A stretch of 64,000 bases of DNA from Ammoniphilus resinae (GTDB taxonomy: Bacteria; Bacillota; Bacilli; Aneurinibacillales; RAOX-1). The stretch spans positions 286,312 through 350,311 of the forward strand of contig NZ_JAGGKT010000002.1 of the NCBI RefSeq assembly GCF_017873965.1, in the 5' to 3' direction. Position numbers and translations under genes: made by a program. The notes beneath the pieces are model-generated. The model saw only the letters and a program-made list of their open reading frames with translations. It did no database searches and had not been told where the DNA came from. How positions within the stretch are numbered: position 1 is the stretch's first letter; the number at the start of each line of letters is the position of its first letter. Below, piece by piece: positions 23,973 to 31,318 of the stretch.

Positions 23973-24581
23973 ATGTCAGAGCATAAATTACATTATCCCG
24001 ACTTTAATGTGCTGAATGCGGAAGAACATTGGGATCCCCATACTCGAGAGATTGTTGATAAACGTTTAGAAACCCAAACGTTTTTCCCACCTCAGTTCTT
24101 AACAGAACAAGAAATCGAAACCTTATTCCACCTGTGTTCGGTATTGTTAGATGATCAGCGAAAACCGGTTATTGCCTTTGTTGTTCACCATTTTGACTCC
24201 ACCTTAAAGGCCAGTATCGGTGAATCACAACGGAAAATTGGTGTCCCTGAACAATCTGTCCTGATTCGCGGTGGGCTGACCTTGCTTAATCAAGTCTGCA
24301 ATGAACGTTATGGTGGAGCTTTCCATACGATTGACGAAAATCTTAAAATACAGGTTGTGGGCGAACTCATGCAAGGGAATTTATCTGTGCCTTCCAACGC
24401 GCAAAGTGTACCTGCAAAGGATTTTGCAGATAAAATTTTAAGTGTCTCCGTGGCCGCTTATTATTCTCATCCCACGATCTGGTCGGAAATCGGGTACGCC
24501 GGGCCGGCTTATCCTCGCGGTTATGTTCGCTCGGAGTTGGGATTAACTGATCCATGGGAGGCGAGAAGAAATGTCGAATAG
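23973..24581 (+). CDS. Gluconate 2-dehydrogenase subunit 3 family protein
   Basis: This 202-residue protein matches the small (subunit 3) family that accompanies membrane GMC dehydrogenases. FFPPQFLTEQEIETLFHLCS near residue 37 and the C-terminal SHPTIWSEIGYAGPAYPRGY near residue 170 are typical. It usually helps fold or export the large subunit. No Tat signal is visible here, unlike many relatives. Its stop overlaps the start of the GMC gene by eleven bases, so translation is coupled. Confidence 0.85.
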   Translation: MSEHKLHYPDFNVLNAEEHWDPHTREIVDKRLETQTFFPPQFLTEQEIETLFHLCSVLLDDQRKPVIAFVVHHFDSTLKASIGESQRKIGVPEQSVLIRGGLTLLNQVCNERYGGAFHTIDENLKIQVVGELMQGNLSVPSNAQSVPAKDFADKILSVSVAAYYSHPTIWSEIGYAGPAYPRGYVRSELGLTDPWEARRNVE

Positions 24582-26202
24582 CAACGATCCTGTCACACAT
24601 CATATTGACCACTACCAGGACCATCGCTATAGTGACCTGAATCAGCGGAAATATAAAGATGATGCAGATGTATGCATCGTTGGGGCTGGTGCAGCTGGAG
24701 GGGTTCTCGCCTATGAGTTGAGCAAATCTGGGCTGAAGGTCGTTGTGATTGAAGCCGGGCCCTATTGGAATCCACAAACAGATTTTGCCAGTGATGAATT
24801 GGCGATGACCCATCTCGGTTGGCAAGACACACGGATCGTCAGCGGGGGGCAACCGTTGCAGCTTGGCCACAACAATTCCGGAAGAGGGATTGGCGGAGGG
24901 ACAACCCACTTTACAGGGGTATTCCTGCGTTTTCATGAAAGTGATTTCCGCACCAAAACCGAAGATGGGGTTGGAGAGGACTGGCCTCTTACCTATCACG
25001 ATCTTGAACCCTACTACGACAAAATCGAAAAAGAAATAGCCGTCTCCGGGCCCAAGCATTTTCCGTGGGGATCCTTTCACGGTCCCTACCCATATCCGGA
25101 ACGCGAACCGCTTAGCGCCAATGCAGAAATTTTTCGTATCGGCTGTGAAAAGCTTGGAATCCGCAGTGTCGTCGCACCCCTAGCGATTAATTCGGCACCC
25201 TTTGACGGTCGTCCCCCATGTATAAACCGGGGATTTTGTAATCAGGGATGTATGCCAAATGCAAAGTTTAGCACCCTGGTCTTCCATATTCCAAAGGCCA
25301 TTCAAGAGGGTGCGGAAGTCATAACCGATAGCATGGTCACGCAAATTTCGGCCAATAAAGAAGGACGAGTAACAGGCGTAACCTTTATCCACGATGGGCA
25401 GGCTTATGAACAGAAAGCACGGGTTGTTATTTTAGCTAATTTTGTGATAGAAACCCCGCGCTTATTGCTTAACTCGGCGAATGCAGCTTTTCCAAACGGG
25501 TTGGCGAATTCCAGCGGGTGGGTCGGAAAATCAATCATGGTCCACAGCAGTAACGATGTTTATGGAAAGTTTCCGGAGGAAATTCGCTTATACAAAGGCA
25601 CTCCTGTATTGGCAACAACACAGGACTTTTATGAAACAGACCCAGACAGAGGATTTGCTAGGGGATACACGTTGCATGCCCATGGATCACGGCCCGTCGA
25701 GATGGCCAAGGGGATTTCCAAGGCAGCTACTTTATGGGGACAGAGCTTGCGAAAAGCGATGCTCGATTACAATTTCTATGGAAGGGTTACACTCGTCGGC
25801 GAAGTACTTCCTAATCCGCTCAATCGGGTGATTCTTTCAGAGGAAAAAGACGAATATGGCATGGCCCGGGCCCATGTTTCCTTCTCTTACGGAGACAATG
25901 ACAATCAGTTGATTACACATGCCGTAGGCAAGATGAAAGAAATTATAGAGGCCGCAGGAGGCAATCCGGAATTTGTTACCGATGATACCGCACATATGAT
26001 GGGGGGATGCCGCATGGGCAATGACCCAAACACGTCAGTCACAAACAGCTTTGGGCAAACCCATGATATTCCCAATCTATTTATTTGCAGTGCGAGTGTT
26101 TTTGTCACATCGGGAGGCGGAAATCCAACGAACACGGTGATGGCTTTAGCCGCTAGGAGTGCTGACTATATTATTGACCAGCTGAAACAGCAGATATTAT
26201 AG
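24571..26202 (+). CDS. GMC family oxidoreductase (gluconate 2-dehydrogenase-like large subunit)
   Basis: This 543-residue flavoprotein has the FAD dinucleotide fold VCIVGAGAAGGVLAYELS near residue 32 and the GRGIGGGTTHFTG block near residue 104. It also has a Cys-rich loop PPCINRGFCNQGCMPNAK near residue 213, the catalytic region HMMGGCRMGNDPNTSVTNSF near residue 472, and SGGGNPTNTVMALAARSA near the end. It oxidises a polyol, sugar or sugar acid. The start at 24571 has GGGAGG eight bases upstream. The operon lacks the cytochrome c subunit found in the classic enzyme, so the electron acceptor differs or is encoded elsewhere. Confidence 0.9.
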   Translation: MSNSNDPVTHHIDHYQDHRYSDLNQRKYKDDADVCIVGAGAAGGVLAYELSKSGLKVVVIEAGPYWNPQTDFASDELAMTHLGWQDTRIVSGGQPLQLGHNNSGRGIGGGTTHFTGVFLRFHESDFRTKTEDGVGEDWPLTYHDLEPYYDKIEKEIAVSGPKHFPWGSFHGPYPYPEREPLSANAEIFRIGCEKLGIRSVVAPLAINSAPFDGRPPCINRGFCNQGCMPNAKFSTLVFHIPKAIQEGAEVITDSMVTQISANKEGRVTGVTFIHDGQAYEQKARVVILANFVIETPRLLLNSANAAFPNGLANSSGWVGKSIMVHSSNDVYGKFPEEIRLYKGTPVLATTQDFYETDPDRGFARGYTLHAHGSRPVEMAKGISKAATLWGQSLRKAMLDYNFYGRVTLVGEVLPNPLNRVILSEEKDEYGMARAHVSFSYGDNDNQLITHAVGKMKEIIEAAGGNPEFVTDDTAHMMGGCRMGNDPNTSVTNSFGQTHDIPNLFICSASVFVTSGGGNPTNTVMALAARSADYIIDQLKQQIL

Positions 26203-26217
26203 AGAACGAGCTAAATT

Positions 26218-26259
26218 AGACGAAGAATTTTCGGTCAAGCTCCGGAAATTCTCCGTCTA
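26218..26259 (+). terminator. Hairpin after the GMC operon
   Basis: GACGAAGAATTTTCGG pairs with CCGGAAATTCTCCGTC (14 of 16). No strong T-run follows. It separates convergent genes. Confidence 0.55.
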
Positions 26260-26294
26260 TCAAACCAAGCTGCTTACTCCGGTTATTTTAGAAA

Positions 26295-26945
26295 TCACCC
26301 AATGATCTTCTCAATAAACCGTTCTAAGTTAGCAACACTCGTTATTCTCTTATTACATTCCTCACTACTTAAACACATATAATTCCCGACGGCTTTATAG
26401 TAATCCGGAGAATTCCCTATCCGGGCTTTGCTAACAGCAGAAACAAGGGCAACCTCCCCAAACCCGTTACAGAGACAACATACATCCTTCTTATTTGCAG
26501 GAGTAAGCTTGCCTTCGATACCAACAATCTCACCATGATAAGGATATACTATAAATAATTTATTCATAGAGATATCAAGCCAGCTGTAATAGGTTAGCGA
26601 ATGGTAATCAATCGTCGTTAAATCAGGTACCTTAAGCTTTTTATTTTTGGAAAACTGCTTTCTAATCTGTTTTTCCGTCAACTGTGGAAATTCAATAAGA
26701 TAAGGGGCTAAAGAAGCGAGATACTGCTGAAAGTCCTCTGCTAGTTTCAAAGAAGAGAATCTCTCGAGTATTTTCATTTGCTTTTCAGTTGCATCCGAGA
26801 ACATTTCCATTACTTTCGATTCCGCGCTGCCTCGAACCGCTTCGACCACTTGGGGATCGCCGACAGTCTTGATGGTATGCTGCAGGATTCCTGCTTGTTT
26901 TTTAATCATATTATATTGATGATTCATAATAAATGGTTCTAACAT
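26295..26945 (-). CDS. Elongation factor G-binding protein, FusB-like
   Basis: This 216-residue protein has an N-terminal helical bundle beginning PFIMNHQYNMIKKQ and a C-terminal treble-clef zinc finger (VCCLCNGFGE near residue 163, then YMCLSSEECNKRI near residue 194). That layout, and the conserved internal KLKVPDLTTIDY and YSWLDISMNKLFIVYPY stretches, match FusB/FBP proteins. These bind EF-G and free it from ribosomes stalled with fusidic acid. In environmental Bacillales such proteins are chromosomal and may be general EF-G recycling factors. A GGAGGG site lies before the ATG. It is monocistronic. Confidence 0.85.
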   Translation of the reverse strand: MLEPFIMNHQYNMIKKQAGILQHTIKTVGDPQVVEAVRGSAESKVMEMFSDATEKQMKILERFSSLKLAEDFQQYLASLAPYLIEFPQLTEKQIRKQFSKNKKLKVPDLTTIDYHSLTYYSWLDISMNKLFIVYPYHGEIVGIEGKLTPANKKDVCCLCNGFGEVALVSAVSKARIGNSPDYYKAVGNYMCLSSEECNKRITSVANLERFIEKIIG

Positions 26946-27034
26946 AGCTTTCCCTCCTAACCGCTCGCTTTTATTTTAGGATAAAAGCCACCTTTTTAAA
27001 ATGCAGAAAATAACTAAGAAACAAATTCGCCATA

Positions 27035-27083
27035 TCAACGCAAAATGCACTGACAATCTTATCCCAAGATCACCAGTGCACCA
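27035..27083 (-). terminator. Terminator of the CD3324-type gene
   Basis: TGCACTG and CAGTGCA form the outer stem, ATCTT and AAGAT the inner stem, followed by TTTTG on the minus strand. Confidence 0.75.
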
Positions 27084-27087
27084 TCCC

Positions 27088-27360
27088 TTATGCTTTGATT
27101 TTCGTATACACAATTTTTTTGATTGTCTCCACCGATAGAAAATACTCATCAGCCAATTCAGGAATCGAGCAGCCATCTTGAAAGGCCAATTTTATTGCAT
27201 GATTTCTCTCATCAATTGACTTTCTCCCACCAGAACGTGTGCCCCATTTTTCGTGAGAGGATTCCGGTTTGGGAATATAGATCGTTTCTCCCTGCACATA
27301 CTTTTGAATTTCAAGTATCAATTTCTCAGGCAGGATTGCAGTTGCTTTCACATATTTCAT
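27088..27360 (-). CDS. CD3324 family helix-turn-helix protein
   Basis: This 90-residue protein begins MKYVKATAILPEKLILEIQK, followed by YVQGETIYIPKP, a flexible basic stretch (KWGTRSGGRKSIDERN) and a C-terminal helix-turn-helix (CSIPELADEYFLSVETIKKI, residues 64-83). This is the layout of the CD3324 family, which are small putative DNA-binding proteins of Firmicutes with no proven role. AAGGGG lies about ten bases before the ATG. It stands alone, with a terminator directly after the stop. Confidence 0.8.
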   Translation of the reverse strand: MKYVKATAILPEKLILEIQKYVQGETIYIPKPESSHEKWGTRSGGRKSIDERNHAIKLAFQDGCSIPELADEYFLSVETIKKIVYTKIKA

Positions 27361-27453
27361 TTCAGCCAGCCCCTTATTTTTTAATTAAAAGAAAATAAGG
27401 TGCAAAGCCATCATATCAGAAATAAGATCTGCTTGATTGGGCGATTTTAAAGA

Positions 27454-27543
27454 TTATTGTTTCACCCCATGCAAAGGATCGCCTCCAATACTAGGCTTTG
27501 CATGAGTCGCTGCAGTCTCTGGCATGTTTATCTGGTTTGCCAT
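27454..27543 (-). CDS. 29-residue peptide, unknown
   Basis: GGAGGTGG six bases before the ATG at 27543 precedes a 29-codon frame with sequence INMPETAATHAKPSIGGDP and an end in HGVKQ. It is soluble and Pro/Gly rich. No family is recognised; small spore or stress peptides can look like this. It lies divergent from the DUF421 gene. Confidence 0.5.
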   Translation of the reverse strand: MANQINMPETAATHAKPSIGGDPLHGVKQ

Positions 27544-27678
27544 ATTGACCACCTCCATTCGTTCTCAACTGATTACAATATTATATAACAGAAATCTCCT
27601 CGTTTCATCAATCTTAGTGATAATTCCCACTCGTCACGGAAAAAATAACTTAAAGTTATGCAAAGGAGAGTGTACTAA

Positions 27679-28266
27679 ATGTGGACTATTTTTTGGCAAG
27701 CGCTATTACTTGCTTTCGTTGGCACAATCCTAGTTCGCTTGGGTGGACGAAAATCGGTTTCCCAAATGACCACCGCCCAGCTTGCCGTATTGCTGGGGCT
27801 AGGGACCATTTTAGGATCAGAAGTGGCAGGCAAAGGATTAGCGAAAACCATATTGGCATCGGCCACGTTTATCGGTTTTCTTGCCCTTGCCGAATGGATA
27901 TCTTTGCGCTCTAACCGAGCAGAAGGATTGATCAAGGGAAAAGCCATCCCAGTAATCATCAATGGAAATCTGGTTGTCAGCAACCTAAAAGCCCTGCGTA
28001 TGTCTGTTGATGATTTGGAAAAACGTCTACGGATGGCCGGAATATCACGTATTGAGGATGTCAAATCAGGAACGATTGAAGATAATGGAGAGCTCGGTTA
28101 TGAATTGATGCCACATGCAAGGCCCGTGACAAGAGGAGACTTGGAGAAAATTCTTAAAGCCAATTTTCCTCAAGCCATTATACCTAGTGAAACAGCGAAA
28201 GATAACATTTTTACCGAAGTAAATCAAGGATCACATGATTACGAGGTTCCCGAGCAACTTCATTAA
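27679..28266 (+). CDS. DUF421 domain membrane protein (YetF type)
   Basis: This 195-residue protein has three N-terminal hydrophobic segments. RLGGRKSVSQMTTAQLAVLLGLG (residues 21-43, cited in parts) is the hallmark of DUF421. A cytoplasmic alpha/beta domain (KAIPVIINGNLVVSNLKALRMSVDDL, in parts) follows from about residue 90. Related proteins sit in spore or vegetative membranes of Bacillus; the spore germination efficiency factors belong to this superfamily, although the exact role here is unknown. AAGGAGAG lies about ten bases before the ATG. It is monocistronic. Confidence 0.85.
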   Translation: MWTIFWQALLLAFVGTILVRLGGRKSVSQMTTAQLAVLLGLGTILGSEVAGKGLAKTILASATFIGFLALAEWISLRSNRAEGLIKGKAIPVIINGNLVVSNLKALRMSVDDLEKRLRMAGISRIEDVKSGTIEDNGELGYELMPHARPVTRGDLEKILKANFPQAIIPSETAKDNIFTEVNQGSHDYEVPEQLH

Positions 28267-28300
28267 GCGAAATGTCTCAGCCTCCTTCTTCCAATCCGCC

Positions 28301-28325
28301 TTTTCTGGTAAAATATAGTTTGGGA
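28301..28325. other. Possible XerS recombination site (dif-like)
   Basis: Read on the minus strand, the segment CCCAAACTATATTTTACC followed by AGAAAA resembles, from memory, the core of the streptococcal difSL site, which also lies beside xerS. It is about 55 bp before xerS. It could equally be part of the xerS promoter. Confidence 0.25.
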
Positions 28326-28380
28326 CTAGTAAAGCCCATTCAGCAAATACAAAAACCACAGAAGAAGAAGGAGGTTGGCC

Positions 28381-29472
28381 ATGGCTCGCGAATTTAGAGA
28401 ACAGATCACGGAGCGTTTGGAGTCAAAATTGGATTCTCTGCCGTGGTACGTCATGGAATTTATCCATCATAAGCAACTAAAAATGTCCCCTGCTTCCCTA
28501 CTCAATTACGTCCATGATTACATAATCTTTTTTGACTGGCTGGTCATAGAAGGGTTTCACCCTGGACCAAGGGAAAAAATTTCCTTAGAGGTTCTGGCCA
28601 AGCTGAAATTACAAGATATCGACAATTTCCAACGCTTTCTAATGCTCAACCGGAAGAAATCCGGCTCAAGTAAAAGCATTTCAAGCGCAACTATTAATCG
28701 CAAACTATCCTCTTTAAAAAGTCTATTTCATTATTTATCACAGATTGCCGAAGATGATCAGTTTAATCCTTATCTTAGAAGAAATGTAATGGCAAAAGTT
28801 GAAATGACAGGGGAAAAGATGACGCCGGCAGCCAAAGCAAAAAAAATTGAAGGAAAAATCTTGCGGGGCGAAGAAATGAATCAATTTCTGCAATTTGTTT
28901 CTCTTGATTACCCAAAAGCAGTTGCGGAAAATAAAAAATTGGTTTCTTTTCACGAAAAGAACAAAGAGCGTGATGTTGCAATGATCAGTCTGATCCTTGG
29001 CAGTGGGATGCGGGTATCTGAAATTGTCGGACTGGATCTTGAGGACATTGATCAGAGCTCTTGCACGGCAAGGGTCATGCGCAAAGGCAACAAGGAGGAC
29101 TCTGTTCCGTTTGACAATGTCGCTTTGCAGGACCTGTTAAGTTATATCGCCGTTCGTAAAGAAAAATATAAAGTAGACAAATCGGAAAAGGCCCTCTTCC
29201 TATCCTACCCGATTGGCCCTGTTGGGGTTTCAAATAGAATGACCACAAGAGCTGTCCAGCAGATTATTAAAAAATATGCCAAGGCATTTGGAAAACCCTT
29301 GCTTTCCGTTCATAAGCTGCGTCACTCCTTTGCAACGGAACATTTCGAACGGAATCAGAACCTGCCAATTTTGTCAGAAATATTGGGCCATGAAAGTATC
29401 GAAACGACTGGCGTATATAATCATCTATCACAGACCGCCAAGCGCGAATCGGTAAATCGTCTAAATCGTTAA
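28381..29472 (+). CDS. xerS: Tyrosine recombinase XerS
   Basis: This 363-residue tyrosine recombinase has an N-terminal SAM-like DNA-binding domain to about residue 155. Its catalytic domain carries the first Arg in GSGMRVSEIVGLD near residue 210, HKLRHSFATEHF near residue 307, GHESIETT near residue 336 and the nucleophile Tyr in TGVYNHLS near residue 344. The length and N-terminus match XerS, the single recombinase that resolves chromosome dimers in some Firmicutes. AAGGAGG six bases upstream selects the ATG at 28381 over a TTG at 28375. A role other than dimer resolution is possible if xerC and xerD also exist. Confidence 0.88.
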   Translation: MAREFREQITERLESKLDSLPWYVMEFIHHKQLKMSPASLLNYVHDYIIFFDWLVIEGFHPGPREKISLEVLAKLKLQDIDNFQRFLMLNRKKSGSSKSISSATINRKLSSLKSLFHYLSQIAEDDQFNPYLRRNVMAKVEMTGEKMTPAAKAKKIEGKILRGEEMNQFLQFVSLDYPKAVAENKKLVSFHEKNKERDVAMISLILGSGMRVSEIVGLDLEDIDQSSCTARVMRKGNKEDSVPFDNVALQDLLSYIAVRKEKYKVDKSEKALFLSYPIGPVGVSNRMTTRAVQQIIKKYAKAFGKPLLSVHKLRHSFATEHFERNQNLPILSEILGHESIETTGVYNHLSQTAKRESVNRLNR

Positions 29473-29487
29473 AACTGGGGCATTTGT

Positions 29488-29511
29488 CATAGCGGAATTT
29501 TTTCCGCTAAC
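29488..29511. repeat. Short palindrome, GCGGAAA family
   Basis: ATAGCGGAA and TTCCGCTA flank a T-rich centre. It lies in the convergent gap between xerS and the MazG-like gene and may serve as a bidirectional terminator. Confidence 0.65.
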
Positions 29512-29517
29512 CTCCGG

Positions 29518-30168
29518 TTATTTAATGTACCCTCTTTGCTTTAATTTCTTAAGATGGTTCTCAACTAATTGATCGGTGTCCATCAGGTAGGTTTCCTGCA
29601 AGATATATAGCATTGTAAAGCAGCATTGTGCAATATGTAAAAGATTCAATCCACAACCAAGGTCAATTTCGTGCTGGCTATTTTGCACCTTCTCCCCGCT
29701 TGCTCCGCTAAATTTTCCTATCCATTGGGCAAAACGTCCAACAGCCATGGAAATATTCAGCACCGTACTGTCCAATGTAACGCCTGGAATCACCACACGT
29801 GGTAGACTCATCACCCGATACCCGTCTTCCGTCACATGAAAAATGACTTGTTCTCGTCGAATCTCTTCATTTAAATAATTTTTTCGTCGCAATTTTTCTA
29901 GATGATCATCCAGCAAATTTTGCAAATCTAAAGCAACTGCACTTTCTAATACAAAAGTAAGAGAGATGCAGGTCTGCGCCACGTCAATCAATTCTGCTGC
30001 GACTTCATGCAGCGCGTTACGGGCGAATGGGGTACCCTGCTGTTCTCTCCAAAGTAGGATCGCTTCACTAAGCTCTCCCTGTTCTTCAACTAACTTTCGA
30101 AAAGTAGATTCTACTGATGGTACTAAACCATTTAAACGGGGTAAAGCAATCTGAATCACCAAATGCAC
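29518..30168 (-). CDS. MazG-like protein with a degenerate second repeat
   Basis: The 216-residue protein begins with a MazG-type helical domain. KLVEEQGELSEAILLWREQQ near residues 25-44 and HEVAAELIDVAQTCISLTFV near residues 54-73 supply the ExxE and ExxxD metal ligands of nucleotide pyrophosphohydrolases. The C-terminal half repeats the second part: LLHIAQCCFTMLYILQET followed by QLVENHLKKLKQRGYI parallels the first copy's IDVAQTCISLTFVLES and NLLDDHLEKLRRKNYL, but has lost the acidic ligands. One active and one structural half are inferred. It lies 13 bp after the 53-residue gene. Confidence 0.75.
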   Translation of the reverse strand: MHLVIQIALPRLNGLVPSVESTFRKLVEEQGELSEAILLWREQQGTPFARNALHEVAAELIDVAQTCISLTFVLESAVALDLQNLLDDHLEKLRRKNYLNEEIRREQVIFHVTEDGYRVMSLPRVVIPGVTLDSTVLNISMAVGRFAQWIGKFSGASGEKVQNSQHEIDLGCGLNLLHIAQCCFTMLYILQETYLMDTDQLVENHLKKLKQRGYIK

Positions 30169-30181
30169 GCTCCATTATCCA

Positions 30182-30343
30182 TCATTTCTCTTCGTTCTCT
30201 TTTTCTGCTTGTTCTTTTTGGGCTAACTCCATCATCTTTTTCATCAAAATATGCTGTGGCATATGCATCAATTGTTCAATCGGAACCTTCAATTGTTCAG
30301 ATAGTTTGATGGCGGTCTCCGGAGAAATTTGTAAAGGTTTCAT
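30182..30343 (-). CDS. 53-residue conserved-type small protein
   Basis: This short soluble protein begins MKPLQISPETAIKLSEQLKV, continues with a Met-rich helix (PIEQLMHMPQHILMKKMM) and ends in a Glu/Lys tail. The start is set by GGAGGA nine bases before the ATG at 30343. It resembles small Bacillales proteins annotated only as hypothetical (YyaC- or YycC-like in size, but I cannot assign one). It leads a two-gene unit with the MazG-like gene. Confidence 0.65.
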   Translation of the reverse strand: MKPLQISPETAIKLSEQLKVPIEQLMHMPQHILMKKMMELAQKEQAEKENEEK

Positions 30344-30579
30344 GAATTTTATCCTCCTATCATCGTGTTTCTCCATTCTATTTTATTATACCCTAATATG
30401 TTAAACCTCTGGGATGTAAATTTGCTTATTTTTTTATTGAAAGTCCAATCTTAATCATTTACCATTATCCAGCTAGACTGCCTAAGAAGGTAGCCTAGCT
30501 TCTTCTTTTTGAGTATATTTTTCCATTTTTTGGACCAGACTAGTATTGATTAATTTAAATGGTGTGAGGTGGCTTACAA

Positions 30580-30756
30580 ATGATAGAATCGACATACCAT
30601 CCAAGGGATCGATTTGTTCTGATTCCTTATAAAGAAAGCCAGTTTGTGGTCTATGATTCTTTGCTTGAACAGCCCATTGGGCAACCACATGCATCCATTC
30701 ACCTGGGTCTTGATATGGCTACGCATTTAAACCGGAACTCACCTATGGAAAGATAA
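30580..30756 (+). CDS. 58-residue protein, unknown
   Basis: GAGGTGG seven bases before the ATG at 30580 and a strong terminator just after the stop support a real gene. The product is soluble: MIESTYHPRDRFVLIPYKES, QFVVYDSLLEQPIGQPHAS, then a His/Asn-containing tail. No motif or family is recognised. A longer open frame on the opposite strand lacks a ribosome site and is discounted. Confidence 0.55.
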   Translation: MIESTYHPRDRFVLIPYKESQFVVYDSLLEQPIGQPHASIHLGLDMATHLNRNSPMER

Positions 30757-30792
30757 AAACGCTCTGTTTGTTCTAACAGGGCGTTTTTTGCT
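30757..30792 (+). terminator. Terminator after the 58-residue gene
   Basis: AAAACGCTCTG pairs with CAGGGCGTTTT (one wobble) and ends in a T-run. Confidence 0.85.
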
Positions 30793-30889
30793 AGACAATT
30801 AACCAAAATACGAAACTCCTAACCTATGCCTAAAACATTTGTCCTCCCCCTGAATACTATAGGGATGAAACCAGAAAGGGAGGATTGCC

Positions 30890-31252
30890 GTGAAAAAACA
30901 CGAGGCACATGCCATTTGCCGCAGGTACAAGAACTATTGGTGTACGATGAGAATGAGAGATGGGCGGGTCTACACCGGGGTTATCGATGATGTTGATCAC
31001 GATCACGTTTATCTATTGGTTCCGCGTGATGATTGGATGAGGGAAAGTCCGGAGAAGAGTAAAAAAGATCAACGTCAATTTTATGATTATGGATATGGTT
31101 ACGGTTATCCCTCTTATTATCCTGAGTCACCTTATTACGGTGGTTACTACCCCTACCCCCCTTACCCTTATTACCCCCGTCGCCGCTTCAGAAGAATCGC
31201 TCTTCCTTTAGCCTTCTTAACCGGAATTGCACTGGGAAGGAGATTTTTCTAG
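30890..31252 (+). CDS. Tyr/Pro-rich small protein with Sm-like start
   Basis: The 120-residue protein opens with an RNA-binding Sm-like strand pattern (MRDGRVYTGVIDDVDHDHVY, residues 22-41). A Tyr/Gly/Pro-rich low-complexity segment (about residues 67-97) follows, and it ends with a basic patch and a hydrophobic helix (IALPLAFLTGIALGRRFF). Proteins of this layout recur in Bacillus and are linked loosely to the spore surface or membrane, with no proven role. GTG start at 30890 with AAAGGGAGG upstream. It stands alone. Confidence 0.7.
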   Translation: MKKHEAHAICRRYKNYWCTMRMRDGRVYTGVIDDVDHDHVYLLVPRDDWMRESPEKSKKDQRQFYDYGYGYGYPSYYPESPYYGGYYPYPPYPYYPRRRFRRIALPLAFLTGIALGRRFF

Positions 31253-31268
31253 TAGGTTCAAAGGCAAT

Positions 31269-31288
31269 AGGCGGAATTCTCCGCCTAA
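31269..31288. terminator. Perfect palindrome between convergent genes
   Basis: TAGGCGGA-ATTC-TCCGCCTA is an uninterrupted 20-bp palindrome between the 31252 stop and the hemY stop. A bidirectional terminator is likely, although T-runs are weak. Confidence 0.5.
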
Positions 31289-31318
31289 GCACCCAAAAAT
31301 GGACAGGCTTTGGATCTG

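Noticed and set aside
24367-25080. A long minus strand open frame within the GMC operon
   Set aside because: It is opposite two well-supported genes, and its sequence has no family character and low-complexity segments. It is a shadow of the GC-richer coding frame.
26218-26259. Member of the GCGGAAA palindrome family
   Set aside because: Its stem GACGAAGAATTTTCGG differs from the family core in sequence and length. It is kept as a plain hairpin.
30482-30694. A 70-codon minus strand frame opposite the 58-residue gene
   Set aside because: It has no ribosome site, and its start region is opposite a better plus strand gene with a ribosome site and terminator.
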